A stretch of DNA of 64,000 bases from Gnetum montanum. Taxonomy: Eukaryota > Streptophyta > Gnetopsida > Gnetales > Gnetaceae. The stretch covers positions 1,915,832 through 1,979,831 of the forward strand of contig MNCI01000651.1 in NCBI GenBank assembly GCA_015680685.1, given 5' to 3'. The position numbers and the translations under genes are program-made. Under the pieces are notes generated by a model. The model saw nothing but the letters and a program-made list of their open reading frames with translations, searched no databases and was not told the DNA's origin. Shown one piece after another: positions 45,242 through 58,249 of the stretch. Positions within the stretch are counted from its first letter, which is position 1. Each line of letters starts with the position of its first letter.

Positions 45242-45848
45242 CGTATCTTTGGTAATTCCAAAATGAACTTCATGTTAATAATCTCCTAAGTCCATTGAGG
45301 TATATCATGAATATGAAGTAGTCCTCCTAGTTTCTGATGTTTAATTTTAACTCATTAAAAAACTAATCATTTGAAATAAATTTAGCTATCTCTTACTTCA
45401 TCTTAGGCCACCAATATTGTGTTCTTAAGATTTAAAATATTTTCTTACCTCCAAGATGCATTTGATATCTATTGGTATGAGCCTCCTCTAGCAATTTCTA
45501 CCTTAGCACTTTGGGAACATATAATTTGTGTTTAAATCTTAACTCATCCTTTTCTCCTTTGGGTAAATAATTAGAAGAAATATAAATTAATTTCTAAAGC
45601 TTTTCTTGAAAAAAATAATCTAAATTTTGTTCTTTAATAATATCATCCAGTAAACTTAATTGCATGACCAAGCTATTTATCTTTCAAGTCTTTCTACTAA
45701 GTGCATCTGTTACTACATTTAAATTTCTAGGATGATATTTAATATTAAAGTCTACAAGTAATTCAATTCATATTCTTTATAAAAATTTTAATTATATGTA
45801 CATCATAAGATATTGAAAACTCTTATGGGTTTTCCATAAAGTTAGTTT
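45242..45848 (-). pseudogene. integrase N-terminal part of chromovirus D
   Basis: The strand encodes the zinc-binding N-terminal domain and linker of integrase: RYQMHLGGKKIF near 45,460, QYWWPKMK at 45,399-45,422 and FILELPKI at the F1 junction. From about 45,500 to 45,848 it holds the end of RNase H and the linker (KYHP near 45,735, KLTLWKTHKSFQYL near 45,810). It is framed by F1 on the left and element C on the right. Confidence 0.85.
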
Positions 45849-45853
45849 CTCCC

Positions 45854-46664
45854 AGATGAGAGGCAAGTAGTCCCTACATCCAATCATAAGAATCACAAGC
45901 ATTCACTAGCGATCTCGTCAAATTCTATGGACTTTAGTTCTCCAAATGCCAATGGCAAAGATAGTGATCTACAAGTGCAATCATTGTCTTCCTTGCTACA
46001 CTTATGTAAGCACAAGTGTATGGCTAATTGGAGCCAAGAAACATGATTTGTGTTAATTTTATATTTTTATATGACTTAATCTAAGTGTAAGATAAAGTAA
46101 TTGGTTAAGAATTAATCTAAGTAATTATCTAATGTCTTAGCCTATTTCCTAACATATGTATCTTGTCCCACCTTTCGTACACGTGCTAAATTTGTTAAAA
46201 CACTACTAGGTTACCTAGTAATAACAGTGCTAGGATTACCAAGCATTAATGTTATGCTCGAGGCAATCATACTTATCTGTATTAATTAAGTGTATTTAAT
46301 TAACTAGAAGGATGAAAGTAAAGCGCATGATTAATAAATTTCATAAAAGTAAACATTAATTTATTTCCAAGTGCTGCAAGGTATTTCAAGAATCTCATCT
46401 TTATTACCATCACATCAATGTGTCTAGGTACATTGGTGCTAAAATAAGGATCCACACAATTCTTAACTCCTACTACAACCACTTAGAAAATATTCTAATT
46501 TTTTTAGAAAGAAACTACAAAAACATCATTATGATACTAAATTTTCAATGCCATAAATGCAGTGGATATGCACATTTATATAGGTAGACTCATACATCAT
46601 GTCAATGCATCAACTCATGGGTCGATGAGGATGCATCAACATAGCTCAACAATGATGATTCATC
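45854..46664 (-). repeat. 3' LTR of element C
   Basis: The plus strand runs from AGATGAGAGG (first base changed from T) to GATGATTCATCA. Over most of its length it is closely similar to 61,395-62,228, for example 'tattaattttatatttttatatgacttaatctaagtg'. A minus-strand CCTATATAAATG promoter box lies near 46,574-46,585. Confidence 0.9.
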
Positions 46665-46839
46665 ATACCTTCACAACTAACTAAAAACTCATCCTCGAGT
46701 GAACAAAATTAGGATCAAGCTTTTTACAAAGTCTAGAAAGGTATGAAACCATAGACTGACTAACTGACTTGTCAAATTGTATGCATTTACAATGATTACA
46801 AAAATTGATGTTTAGGAGACAAAATTGAACATCCTTACA

Positions 46840-49740
46840 AAATTAATAGTTAGAACTCCTTTGATGGCCAAAGATGAAGAGAAGATCAAATAGTGCTAGG
46901 AGGTGAAGGCTCCTGGGATACTAATAGACCTTCTTTGATCTTCGGTATCCATGGTAATGGTGGTTCAAGTTGAGGCCATTATGGTTGTCCTACTGTAGCT
47001 ACTACTTCTGGTGAAAGATGAAAGGCATCCAACAGTGCCTTCATCTTCTTCTACTTACTATGAGGATCATACATGGTTCATGTAGCATCACCAATGTGAG
47101 CTAGTACAAGAACATCCCATAAATAAGGCATGGCCAAAAACAACTCCTTGACATTCACGAATTAGACAATGAATTGTTTACATTCAATGTTAAACATCTT
47201 GATAAGGTTTTGGAGCTCCTAGAAATCATTCATTCTTTTGACCAAGTTCTCTATTACTAATCATTGATCTATGAAGTGAGTTCGAAGAACTTCAAGCTTT
47301 ACGTTAGCTATTTCCAACTTTTTCATCATGTCTTTGTGGTGCTTAAACTTTGCCTCATACAAGAGGTATGATCTTTTCACTTGTTTCTCTAGATCTCACT
47401 GTGACCTTTCGATAGTCAACATTGTCAAGTTTACATATCAAAGATTGGATAATTCCATGTACTCAATCATCTCCTTAATATATAACTCCTTTAGGTAGAT
47501 TTCAACTTTGTTTTATATGTTTAACCCATCAAAGATGGGTTGCCATACATTGCCTCCTTGTTGGATTTTTTGGAGGGCCTCATTCACTTTTGCCTTCACC
47601 AATTGAATGTTTTTTTACATTCACCTCCTTGAGAAGCCCAACGTGGTCCCTATACTAATTCTTTACTCATTTAAATTTTAAGGCCTCATTCTTCTAGGTG
47701 GCTACCTAAATTACTATTTTCTATTAAAGGGCATGAACTTCCTCCATCAAGAGATTTAGTAGCCATCCTCCTCAAATCCATGTTCACCTTGACAAGCTCC
47801 TCTTGCTGCTGTCACACAAATTCCACAAGTTGATCTTTTTTTGTCTCAAAATTTCATAGGTGGTGAATTTTCTTAGTTAGAGCTAGATTCTCCTTGTGGA
47901 CTTTTGACAACTCCTTATCAATGTTGTAGGTTATGGCCTCTACTAAGTATTGGTTGAAGATCACCATCTCCTTTGCATTCTCAGACTCAATGAAGTCTAT
48001 TTTAAAGTTGCAAGAAAGCTTCATCTCTTGTTACTACTTGGCTAAGAATGGTGGGATCAACTAATTGGGCTCTCAATTTTGCAACCTTAGTAGCCAACTG
48101 TTTATTTTTTGATGTAGTTGCTTTGAGTTGGACATTGGCAATGGTGAGCTTGTTTTAGCCTCTAGTAGCTCTGACTAGATAGTAGTGATGTTATCTGGGA
48201 GATCAAATATCTTCAAAAGCAATTGCTTGGTCCACACTAGTTAGTCCAACATCTCCTTATGCTAGGTTTCACTTAGCCTCCCACTTACACTTGTGAGCAT
48301 CTGCATATTTCTAAGTGCAACAATGTCCAACACAATAGCTGCATGAGTGTTTAGTGCCTTTGCTACGTAATTGGCCATCACCTTTACTATTGTCTCCTAT
48401 CCATGGTGCTATATCACCAAGACAATTGCTCCCTCACCCTCGTCAAGGCTCATCAAAAAAGTGGAAGCATTCCTAGAGATCTCTATGAATTGTTGTTATC
48501 CTTGGATGGACACCATCATCTCTTAGGCACTTAGATTTAACCTTTTAGCTTCTTGCATTGTTTGTGCAAAGGACACCGATGCATTCTTCTCCAACCAACT
48601 AATGGTTTGGGTAGCTTTGTTGAGATGACTCAACATTGGTCAATAGATTAAAGGTTTTCCACCACTTGGTCCTTCTTACTACTACTATAGAAGTTTCTCA
48701 TAGAGCTTTTGCATACACTTGAACATAGCAAGAGCATCCAAAATTATTTCTTGAGTATGTGGTATTGGTGGTGGTCATTTCTCTTCTTACAAATTGACAA
48801 ATGCTTTGTCCTTTATCATCTCCTACCAAGATGTGGCAAGAGCATGAGAAAGCACATAATTGGCAGAATAGGCTATGCCTCCCCTATTTCATACTTTTTT
48901 TATGAGGAATGGAAAGAAAAGTATCTTCTTCCCATGCTCATTCTCTTTAATCCTCTTTTCAATCTCCATGAACATAAGCTATAGAAGGTTAACAGGGAAT
49001 TTTTTTTCTTAGAGTGGTGCATGTGCAAGAAAATAAGATTGTGATTTTACTTATCTCCACCATTGGATTTAGGTGATAGGCCATGACTTTGAAATACACC
49101 CTCTCCACCTTAGTAAGTGTACCATACTCCTTATGATCCACTCCATAGCACCGTTGGATCCATTCTTTCTTGACTTAGAGGTTCACCTACCTTTAAATCT
49201 TAACCAAAGCTACTCCAATGTCTAGCAACCTAAGGGCCTCTAAAATGACCTCAACCAAATAGGATATACTAATGTCCTTGATCTTGACTGTGGTATCTAC
49301 TTGCCTATTGTCCTAAAAGAGGTACATCTCTCCCATGTACCTATCCCCACTAGAAATGAGGATAGGCCACATGGGAGAGGTCTATACTTGAGTTTTTACC
49401 TCTTCTAGCATCATGTCCATGAAGGAACCAAAATTAACTTCTTGAAGAACCAAACTTTTGATCTCCTTAGTGCCAATTTATCATAAGAAGGCCTTGGTAA
49501 AGGTGACCTTGAAATTCATTCTAGGCCCAAGCACCTTGTCTGAGTACAATGACTAATTTCAGCTATGGGAATCTAGTGAACAAAGTCCACTTTAGGATCC
49601 TCCCGAAGAGGTCCCATTACATGCGTTTCAGCTGCTTCTTATTGGGGATGCTATGGCTACTAGCCCCTTCTTCCTATTTTTCATTCATCCCTTAGTTGAG
49701 ACAATCCTTCCTCCTATGGTCTTTTGGGTCTCAATGTCAT
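46840..49740 (-). pseudogene. ORF3 of element C, unassigned, coiled coil
   Basis: It starts with ATG at 49,740 and runs about 950 codons leftwards. Readable pieces are IKSLVLQEVNFGSFMDMMLE near 49,420, SPMWPILISSGDRYMGEMYL near 49,350, VKKEWIQRCY and KEYGTLTKVERVYFKVMAYHL near 49,110-49,180, a coiled coil with KELSKVHKENLALTKKI near 47,900 and QQQEELVKVNMDL near 47,800, and the conserved block KRM, FNIECK and FVNVKELFL near 47,150-47,240. The tail is rich in Pro, Gln and Leu (QWPQLEPPLPWIPK near 46,960). Lengths between blocks agree with B. I know no match. It sits where Athila elements carry an env-like ORF, yet no membrane segment is visible. Confidence 0.68.
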
Positions 49741-50495
49741 CTGTAATCACAACATAACCAAGAAATAGATTTTAATGTGTAACTTAGAACACTTTGATAC
49801 CTTGTCTTCTTGGCCAGTTACACTTAGGCTAAGTTGTGATTATGGTAGATTGATTATTTTAATATTATTTTATTTGAATAGCTACCCAAGTTCATTGGTA
49901 AGGTTTAACTTACATGAGCTACTAATTTTTAATATTATTTTATTAGTTATACCTTATGGAAGTTGGAAAATTTTTTAAAAAAATTTCATCAGAAACCATT
50001 GGTTTGTGATCCCCATGACATAAAGCTCATCTCCAATAGCTATAGGATCAAAGAATGAAGTGATTTGGAAAAGAGATTAAAAATTTGTGGGCTTGGGAAT
50101 GCTCTGGGCTCTAAAAATTACAAAAACTCCCTTGGTGTTTGTGAGAAAATGGCAAAACTTGGCTAAGTGTCAATGGGTATCTATAGTATTTTTTTGGTGC
50201 ATTGATGGGGATGCATCGATCCAAATAAAAAAATAAAAAAAATTTCTATTTAAAAACTAAATAAAAACAAATATTTTTTCCATAAAATTGGAGTCCAAAC
50301 AAAGCTAGAAAATTCTAGAATAATTGGAAATGCTTGAAGAGGGCTTGAAATGCATGACAAATGGAGATCTCTAGGAAATTTAATGTGCAAAGCATAAAAA
50401 CTAGAAGCAGCACAATGAGAAATTTAAGGTTTTAAGAGAAAAATGGCTAAGGGATAAGGAGTGTAACCATCCCAACCAAGAAGTATGTAAGTGGG
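49741..50495 (-). other. pol-to-ORF3 spacer of element C, left part
   Basis: Non-coding. It aligns with 29,125-29,934 in element B (for example 'gaaatgctc..gg.ctctaaaaa' and 'atggggatg..tcgat'). It continues at 53,845 beyond insertion F2. Confidence 0.6.
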
Positions 50496-51725
50496 TGTTG
50501 GCGACTGTTTGGGACGCGACTGCCAATGAGTGTCCTTGAACAGGATTTAGGTGTTTGCTGGTCTCTGGCAACACTAAGGCCTAGATACCTCCAAATAGAC
50601 TTAGTAGTTAATGTGAGTATGTGTGTGTGTTGTTGCGGTGTGCGGTTGTGAAAAATGAAATGATTGCATTGTGTGTAAACTACAAATGACTTATCTTAAA
50701 GCCCTTCAGCCAAATTTGCCAAGTACTGTGAGTTTTTGAGAGTTTCTATTTTGTTCAATTTCCTAGTCTATGCAGTCCTTATAATACCTACTTGTAACAA
50801 ATAAAATTTTGAAAAAATATTTGAGCACAACTCCATGAATCTATTTCTAATTTTCCCCAAAGAAAGAAATAGTTCCACAAGAAAATTAGAAATAGAGCAA
50901 GATTCAATGGAAATAGAATGGAAAGAATGCAAATTTGTGTAAAGATCTCAAATATTTAAACAAGATAAAATGATATGAGTAAACACTTTGCAATAAATCT
51001 ATCCCCAAATTCAATAACTATGAATTTTTCAAACTTCCAAGGCCCAAATAAGCAATTTCTTCAAGACAATCCTACTATGCGACCAAAAAATTGCTACGTA
51101 AACTAGCATGTACGAGACTCCATTTTGGCTAGATAATGGATGTCAATAATTTCATTCAACAGAACCTTCAAAAGACTTGAAAATTTTTGATTGAAATATC
51201 ATGGAGATTCACTTTAAAGATAAAAGAAGTTATTCTGGTCCCATCAAAATATCAAAGATTTTTTGAACCCTCTTGACTATTGAATTGTTCAACGGCATGA
51301 CTACAAGCAGAGGCTCTCTTACAACAATCTCAATAACGGTTCTTATACATTGCACAATAATAAAATTTACTACTAAAATGCTCTTAAGGCTTTCGAACAC
51401 AAGCGCTTCTATGGAAAAATTTTAATAGAAATCTTCTATTATGCAACAAGAACAAAAAGAGCAATCTAAAAATCCCAAAATTACTTGCCAAGCATGATAC
51501 TATCTAAACCACTAGCTAAAAAATTTTAAAAAAATAAAAATAAAACATAACTGATAGGACTATGAAAAAGAGGCTGAAATCTTTTTTTTAGCCAGTCATC
51601 TTACAAGCAATCTTTCACAATGTGTGACCCCAAGTGTGTGCTAGTAGTCCCCAATATCCATTTCCTCTTACCCCTGAAGCCTTTTTATAGGGTTCAAAAG
51701 GTAGTTACATATTTCAAAATATCTT
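50496..51725 (-). repeat. conserved terminal segment of the F family (F2 copy)
   Basis: Partner of 41,624-42,895, with the same TATA-like site at 51,680-51,689 (minus strand). Similarity stops soon after 'ggttcaaaaggtag', where F1 and F2 acquire different cargo. Confidence 0.85.
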
Positions 51726-52620
51726 AGCTAAAGTTTCTCCCAAGAAAGGAAGTTATAACTTACCCAACTAGTTAGGAGATATTTCTTGAATCTAGTTAGG
51801 AAGTTATACAAAAAATTAGGAGGAACTTATGCTAACATTGACATTTGTAAATATTACAAATATTTTATAGGCAACAACCTATACAATAATTTTTGAAAAA
51901 TAAATTCAAGACCTCAATCTTATGAGAGCTTCATTCAATTTCTATTTTAGGATTTTTAAATTCCCATTGTGTATAAAGCCTTAGTAATTCACTCGGGATA
52001 ATTAAATTAATGATAGGTCTTTAACAAGGGCTTCATACTATTATCGTATGTGAGAAATTGCCAAAATTATATTTTGACCACTAGACCATGTGAAATTGAA
52101 ATTTTATTTCTATAACTTCAATTTCGCACGTTCGGGTTTTGTATTTGTCTTCAGCGATGAATAAATTACAACTCTGATTTATCAGCATTGGCTAAAACAT
52201 CTCCTGGTTCTGCTAATTCGGTTGTACGCCTTTCTTATTGTGCCTTCATGTCTCTATTGCCGCATTCAATGGATTGGTATGGCTATAACAAATGCGTTGG
52301 CGTCAGGCACTGCTGCTATTTTTGATAAGGTTATTTGCAAGTTCACCATTGCAAAGTCTTCTCTTAAAGTAGTTTTCTAACTTCGAACATATCCTTTCAT
52401 TTGGAATGCATTTTAATCGAAGCGGTTCTAATAACGATATCTGCATTAAAACCCTTTCAAAAATCATCCGATGATAACTGAAAGTTGTTATGCCCCTTCG
52501 AATATACATGTTAGGAAGCTGTTCAAGCAATGAGATGGAACCAAAACGCAACAACCAAAATGTATTCCCACGCATTGCCAATGAAATTTATGAAACAGTG
52601 CAGAGGCCAATAGGGTTTGA
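51726..52620 (-). pseudogene. F2 cargo, unassigned gene-like segment
   Basis: From 51,726 to 52,100 the DNA is AT-rich and unassigned. From about 52,110 to 52,620 CpG becomes common and a minus-strand frame is open for 92 codons (52,303-52,581), with FERVLMQISLLEPLRLKCI and CSKLENYFKRRLCNGELANN. I do not recognise the family. The base composition, as in the F1 cargo, suggests a captured gene piece rather than retroelement sequence. Confidence 0.45.
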
Positions 52621-52724
52621 TGGCATGATGATGATGTAATCACTTCTTAGCTGCACATCATAGACTACCATGTAGAACAAGAGCTCACTGATGTAGTTGC
52701 AGTGCTAGAGAAGGGGCTAGTTTA

Positions 52725-52973
<249 letters not shown>

Positions 52974-52984
52974 CTAGTAAAAAT

Positions 52985-53137
52985 ATGATTATTTGGAACG
53001 CCATGATTGGGAATGGACCGAAAGCTCTACAACTTTTTGGGTGCTTCAAAAAATCAGGGATTCAACCTAATTAGATTACTTTCGTTCATGTTCTGTTTAC
53101 TTGCAATCATGCAGGATTTGTGCACGAATGATTAATT
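52985..53137 (+). pseudogene. pentatricopeptide repeat (PPR) fragment in F2
   Basis: The plus strand reads IIWNAMIGNGPKALQLF, then KKSGIQPN and ITFVHVLFTCNHAGFVHE. This is the pattern of a plant organelle RNA-editing PPR protein (WNAMI..., ALQLF..M..SGI.PN.ITF..VL..C.HAG.V.EG). One and a half repeats are present, with a stop replacing Gln or His. It is the only cargo piece on the plus strand. Confidence 0.8.
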
Positions 53138-53139
53138 TT

Positions 53140-53370
53140 TCAATCTTTGGAGAGAGGCTTCAGAATAGTTGACGTCGCCTTCAAAGTTGTTAAATGATAA
53201 ATTTAAAACTTGAAGAAAAGTAAGCTTGGACAAAGACTCTGGAATAGGACCCGTAATCTTGTTATGAGAAAGACCCATGTTCTCCAACTATGTAAGCTTG
53301 TTGCCCAAGGATTTTGACTGGTTCCCATTAAAATTGTTGAAGGAAAGATTAACATTGACTGCATTCAGCC
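53140..53370 (-). pseudogene. leucine-rich repeat receptor fragment in F2
   Basis: The minus strand gives VNLSFNNFNGN, LENMGLSHNKITGPIPESL and LTFLQVLNLSFNNFEGDV, typical 24-residue plant extracellular LRRs with the L.LS.N...G.IP pattern. About three repeats are recognisable. Neither kinase nor signal peptide is present. It abuts the PPR piece directly, in opposite orientation. Confidence 0.85.
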
Positions 53371-53844
53371 ATTCAACAATATGAATTACAATGTTCCTGT
53401 TTAATCAATGCAGAAATAATTTTACCCTGCACCACTGGACTACTAAATTTTTGTTGCTGCAGAGATATGCTTTCCTGAAATAAAATGGATACAAAACCAA
53501 TTTTACCTTAGATGCTCTTTAATTTGCTACATATTCATATCATATAAATGATACATATAAAAATTGGACTTCCTCCATAATCTTGCTAGACTTTGGTTCT
53601 GTAAAGCCCAATGTATCATAATATATTTATATATCTATATTGCTACCTTGTAAAATGCATTGCTCAGAGATTCATAAGCTTACTATAGGAATGGTGCTCC
53701 TATATATTTCTTCCTTAAATTAAAAGAATTTTTTTGTTAAGTTATTCTTTTTCTTTCAAATTGAAATTTTTTCCACTTCTCCAAAAACTTTTAACCAATT
53801 TAATCCTGCCAACCTGCTCCATGAAATGGCCAAATGTGCCAACA
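53371..53844. other. right end of F2
   Basis: AT-rich DNA without coding signal, perhaps intron or UTR of a captured gene. The last 30 bp (catgaaatggccaa..tgtgccaaca) match the right end of F1. Confidence 0.5.
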
Positions 53845-54960
53845 GTGGATCCTCCCCATAGCAAGCTTATGCTCTTAATGTTGTTGCATGCCCTCAAACC
53901 AAGGAGTTTGTGGGCCCTAAGGATGATTAATGGTTAAAGATTGTTAAACACCAAATCACCCAAATAAATCATCAAAGAATTTTATTTTTTTACTAAATGA
54001 ACCCATCGAAACATTCATGAAAAAGAGATAGTGAGGTGATTTTTGAAAAGAATTGGTGGATGAGAGAGAGTATGGAATGGAGTTCCCCATGGTGGTCACA
54101 TGAAGTCTCTTATGGAAGATGTGATTAAGTATGAACTAATAACTTCCTTAGTCCAAATCAAGACCATCCACTTCTAGTGACTTTTCATCAACACCTTAGA
54201 TCATTCCATCCCCCAAGGTACAAGAACATCCCCACAAACCACTCATCATTCCAAAAGAAGAAGAAAAGAAAAGCAAGAAGTGAAAAGGACCTTAGTTAAA
54301 GGGATGCCTTCAAGCATGGGTAACATGCCTTTTTAGCCTCATAACCAACGCTTTTATCCAATTATTATGTCTAAAGAGTGTGCTTTGAATTTCCATAACT
54401 TTTTTTTTTCAAATGAAAACCACACCATGCAAAGACATTGCTTCCTATTTATTGTCCTATAATGGAATGGTGAGAAGTCCATGGAAATACTCATGTATCT
54501 CAAACAGCATGTAGGTACAAAAGTGATAAATTCCTTTGAAGTCACACCCTTGTCCATCAATTAATTTGTTCCAAGTTTGAAAAAATACAAAGGTCATCAG
54601 TTCATTATAAATTGTTATTAATAAGGGACCTCATATTTCCAAAACAAGGAAACATCGTAGAGTTGAGTGGAGTGATGGATGACATGGACTCACTGCCTAT
54701 TAACATGAAAAGAATCAATGTCCCATTAGTAAACATCAAAATTCTAAAATGAAATCTAGCCATTTGCAATCAAGTAATCAATAAAGTTTAAACCACCACC
54801 GATAAGCAGCTATTGTTGGCACGAAAGTCCTTATGGAAATAAAGAAAAATAAATAAATATAAGAAAATTTCAAATAAAGAAAAATATATAAAAATCATAA
54901 AATATCTAAGAAAATGAAAAAAATACTAAAAATGATGTAAACAAAAAATTTAAAAATTGA
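53845..54960 (-). other. pol-to-ORF3 spacer of element C, right part
   Basis: Non-coding. It aligns with 316-1,590 in A and 29,935-31,080 in B; landmarks are 'gtgtgctttgaatt' near 54,378 and 'cctcataacca' near 54,340. Confidence 0.6.
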
Positions 54961-54989
54961 GAAGCCATTTTATAAGATCTTAGCATGGA

Positions 54990-56250
54990 TGGTCATCTCC
55001 TCCATAACTAAGTTGGAAGGGGGAGATCTCAAAGATCAAGCATGCTTAACCATCTATTGAGGCATTGTGTTCACTAGTTACTCATTGTTCATGAAAAGAC
55101 TCTATTTATTAAGTGTTGACTAATGATTTTTTATTTGGGCTCTTAGAGTGGTAGATCAACATGGGCCCAAATGAAAAGGTATCATCGATAATGTAAGGGC
55201 CCTTCCATAGCATTTGAAATTTTTTTCATTGAGAAACATGCATGGGGTTCTAGTAGAGCACCTTATCACCTAGTTGAAATTTAACTTTCCTAATCCTAAG
55301 TTCATGTTATTGTTTATTGTATGCCTTGTGCACTTTGTTTGATCATAGGACCACTAATTGATTCTCATCTAGCACATTAAGGTTCATCAATCTTTCTTTT
55401 CATGCTAGGCTTAGGTCCAAGTCTAGGTTACATGTAGTTGAAAGCATATGGAGTTCTACTTGGATAGGAAGTATTGGGAGCTTTTCATACATGAGCTCAT
55501 AGGAATAGTATCCCATAGGAAGTTTTCATGTTGAATGATAAGCTCAAAGGGAATCATTAAGTTTAGAGCTCCAATCCCTTCTATATTTACTAACTATTCA
55601 TATTAGTATTTTGGTTATCTCCCTATTAGTAACCTCGACTTGACCATTCTCTTGGGATGGTATGTAGTTGTTAATTTATGCTCGACCCCCAAGCACTACA
55701 TGAGTTTATGAAAAGTGGCATTCATGAAATGTGTACTGATATCAAAATTAAGTATACATGGCACCCCAAATCTATTTACAACATGATGTATAAAGTAGGC
55801 TACAATAGATGATGTACAATCAATGACAATCACAACTTCTACCCATTTTGTATAATAGTCAATAGCTATAATTATATAGGTCTTTCCATTAGATATGGGG
55901 TTGATGGGCCCCATAAAGTAAATTCCCCAAAGGTCAAAAGGCTCTAATGGTTGGATCCACTATTGGAATCCTTCCATATCAGCAATCATCACCCTATCTT
56001 ATTGGCACTTGTCATAGAAGCAAAAGAAGTAATAGGTATCTCTAAAGAGTGTAGGCCAATAGTACCTTGCCATGAGAATCTTAATTAGCATTTACATCCA
56101 AACATAGGGGCCCCCACAAGGGCCCTCATGTGCATCTTAGAGGACTCACAGTTTATTCATATCAGGGGCACACCATCATACTAGAACATCTACACAAACC
56201 TTGTAAACATTGCCATTAATCTCCGTGAAGTGTTTGTCCTAATGAAAAAA
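54990..56250 (-). pseudogene. integrase remnant, element C
   Basis: The open stretch 55,696-55,914 reads MGPINPISNGKTYIIIAIDY, then TKWVE and RFGVPCILNFDISTHF. The first Asp (AIDY) and second Asp (FDIS) of the catalytic core are present, unlike in A and B, where the second reads Asn. The C-terminal tail with LWKGPYIIDD lies near 55,170-55,220. Stops occur around it. Confidence 0.85.
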
Positions 56251-56439
56251 ACTATTGTTTCTTCTTGTGATCCCACCCCTATGACATCTCCTAAGTAAGT
56301 AGATAGGATAAGATGTCCTCATACTAATTAATTTATTTAGGGCCTTATTCAATAATATCACTAGCAAAAAGGAGTTCATTAGGAAACTTGTCTGATAATG
56401 GGATCTCCTCCTCCTTACTATCCCATCATAACCAAGACA

Positions 56440-57710
56440 AGTGATCAGCAATCACATTCTCAGTTCCCTTTCTATCAATCATTAGTAGATCAAACACTTG
56501 TAGGATCACCTACCACTGAATGACCTGGGGTCTCAGCATTGGTTTATTCATAAGGAATCAAATAGCACTATGGTACATGTATAAAAACACTTTATAACTA
56601 AGCACATAGTACCTGAATTTCTCCAATACATACACCACTATCATCAACTCCTTTTTGGTGGTGGTGTAGTTAATCTATGCATCCACAATGATTCTGCTAC
56701 CACAATGAATGTAGTATGGACATTTCTTATCATCTATCTATGTTAGCATGACCCCTAAGGCATAGTTTGAGTCATTTGTCATGATATGGAACGGTCTAGA
56801 CCAGTGTGGTGCTCATAGAATAGGAGTTTCTACAAGCTTCTACTTGAGTTTTTGGAATGAGTTCTTGCATTTCTTAGTCCAAATAAATGAGGCATCTTCC
56901 TTTGCCAACTCCACAAATGATTTGATGATCTTCAATAAGCTCTCGATGAAGAGCCTATAGTAACCAATGTGTTCAAGGAATGACCACATATCTTTGATAG
57001 TCTCTATTTTCTTGGTGATTCCTTGGATGATCCTTACTTTTTCTAGGTTTACCTTGATCCCCTTCCTTGAAATTTAGTGACCCAAGATAATGCCTTCTTG
57101 GACCATCAAATGGCTCTTTTTCCAATTGAATCTTAGGTTGTTCTCCACACATCTTTGAAGCACTTGTTCCAAATGATCCAAGGCTTACTCAAAGATGGCC
57201 CCATAGGTAGAGAAGTCATCCATGAAGACTTTCACCCAGCTACTAGTTTTCTATTGAAAGATACTAAGGAACAACCATTGGAACGTAGTAGAAGCATAAA
57301 GGCATCTTTGTGTATGCAAAAGTCCCTAGGAACTTGTGAATATTATTTTGGCCTAATCCTCTAACGCTATCTAGATTTTGTTATAGTAATTATAACCATC
57401 TAGAAAACTATAGTAGAAATGCCCTACAAACATATCCAACACTTAGTCCACAAATGACAATAAAATGTGATCTTTGTAAGTCATCATGTTCAACAGCCTA
57501 AAATCTATATAGACCCTACACGTCCCTTCTTTTTGTGGGACTATAACAAGTTGGATAACCCACTCACTATCTACAATTATATAAATTAACCCTACCTTGA
57601 GGAGTTATTCAATCTTCTCCTTAATGATCTACTTGAGCTTAGGGTTCAATAATTCCTGTAGCTATATTTTTGGTTTGATGGAGATGTCTATGTATATTCT
57701 ATGATGGCAT
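56440..57710 (-). pseudogene. reverse transcriptase and RNase H remnant, element C
   Basis: The active site reads VKVFMDDFSTYGAIFE near 57,215. RNase H has MTNDSNYALGVML near 56,765, so its first Asp is altered. The RT amino block lies near 57,520-57,570. Order and spacing match A and B. Confidence 0.85.
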
Positions 57711-58249
57711 ATCCTTGGACCAACTATAGTGAGTTCAATATATGACAAGGCAAAGGCTATTGGCCATTTGTTCATAACTTCTAGCAACTTCTTCTTTTGT
57801 TCATGATAAATTATGGCATTAATGATGATTGTCTTATCATTGTTTCAAAAGGAATACTCCATGCCTACTAGTAAATCCTTCAACTCAAGGGGCTCCTACT
57901 TGAAAGTCTCTAAGATCTCCAACTCTCCCCAATTAATTTCACCTTTTTCATTAGAGAGTTAGTGATGGATTTTCTCCAAGTGATCCATACTCTCCACATA
58001 AGAGCTTGTGAGGCTCTCAACTAGTTCAATGCACATTGTGGATTTAACCTCTCTTTTTATTATCAACCACTAGGTGTCCTCCTATTTAGTGGTTGCTACA
58101 TACAAACACCTTTGAATTGTAGCAACATTAGCATACTGACTACATGCCTTAAGGGATGTGCTCTTTATAATACATAGTCTTTGCATGTAGTAGCACCCTG
58201 TGTTATTGTACAAGATATATGGAACACACTTTTTCTCAATATTTCCAAA

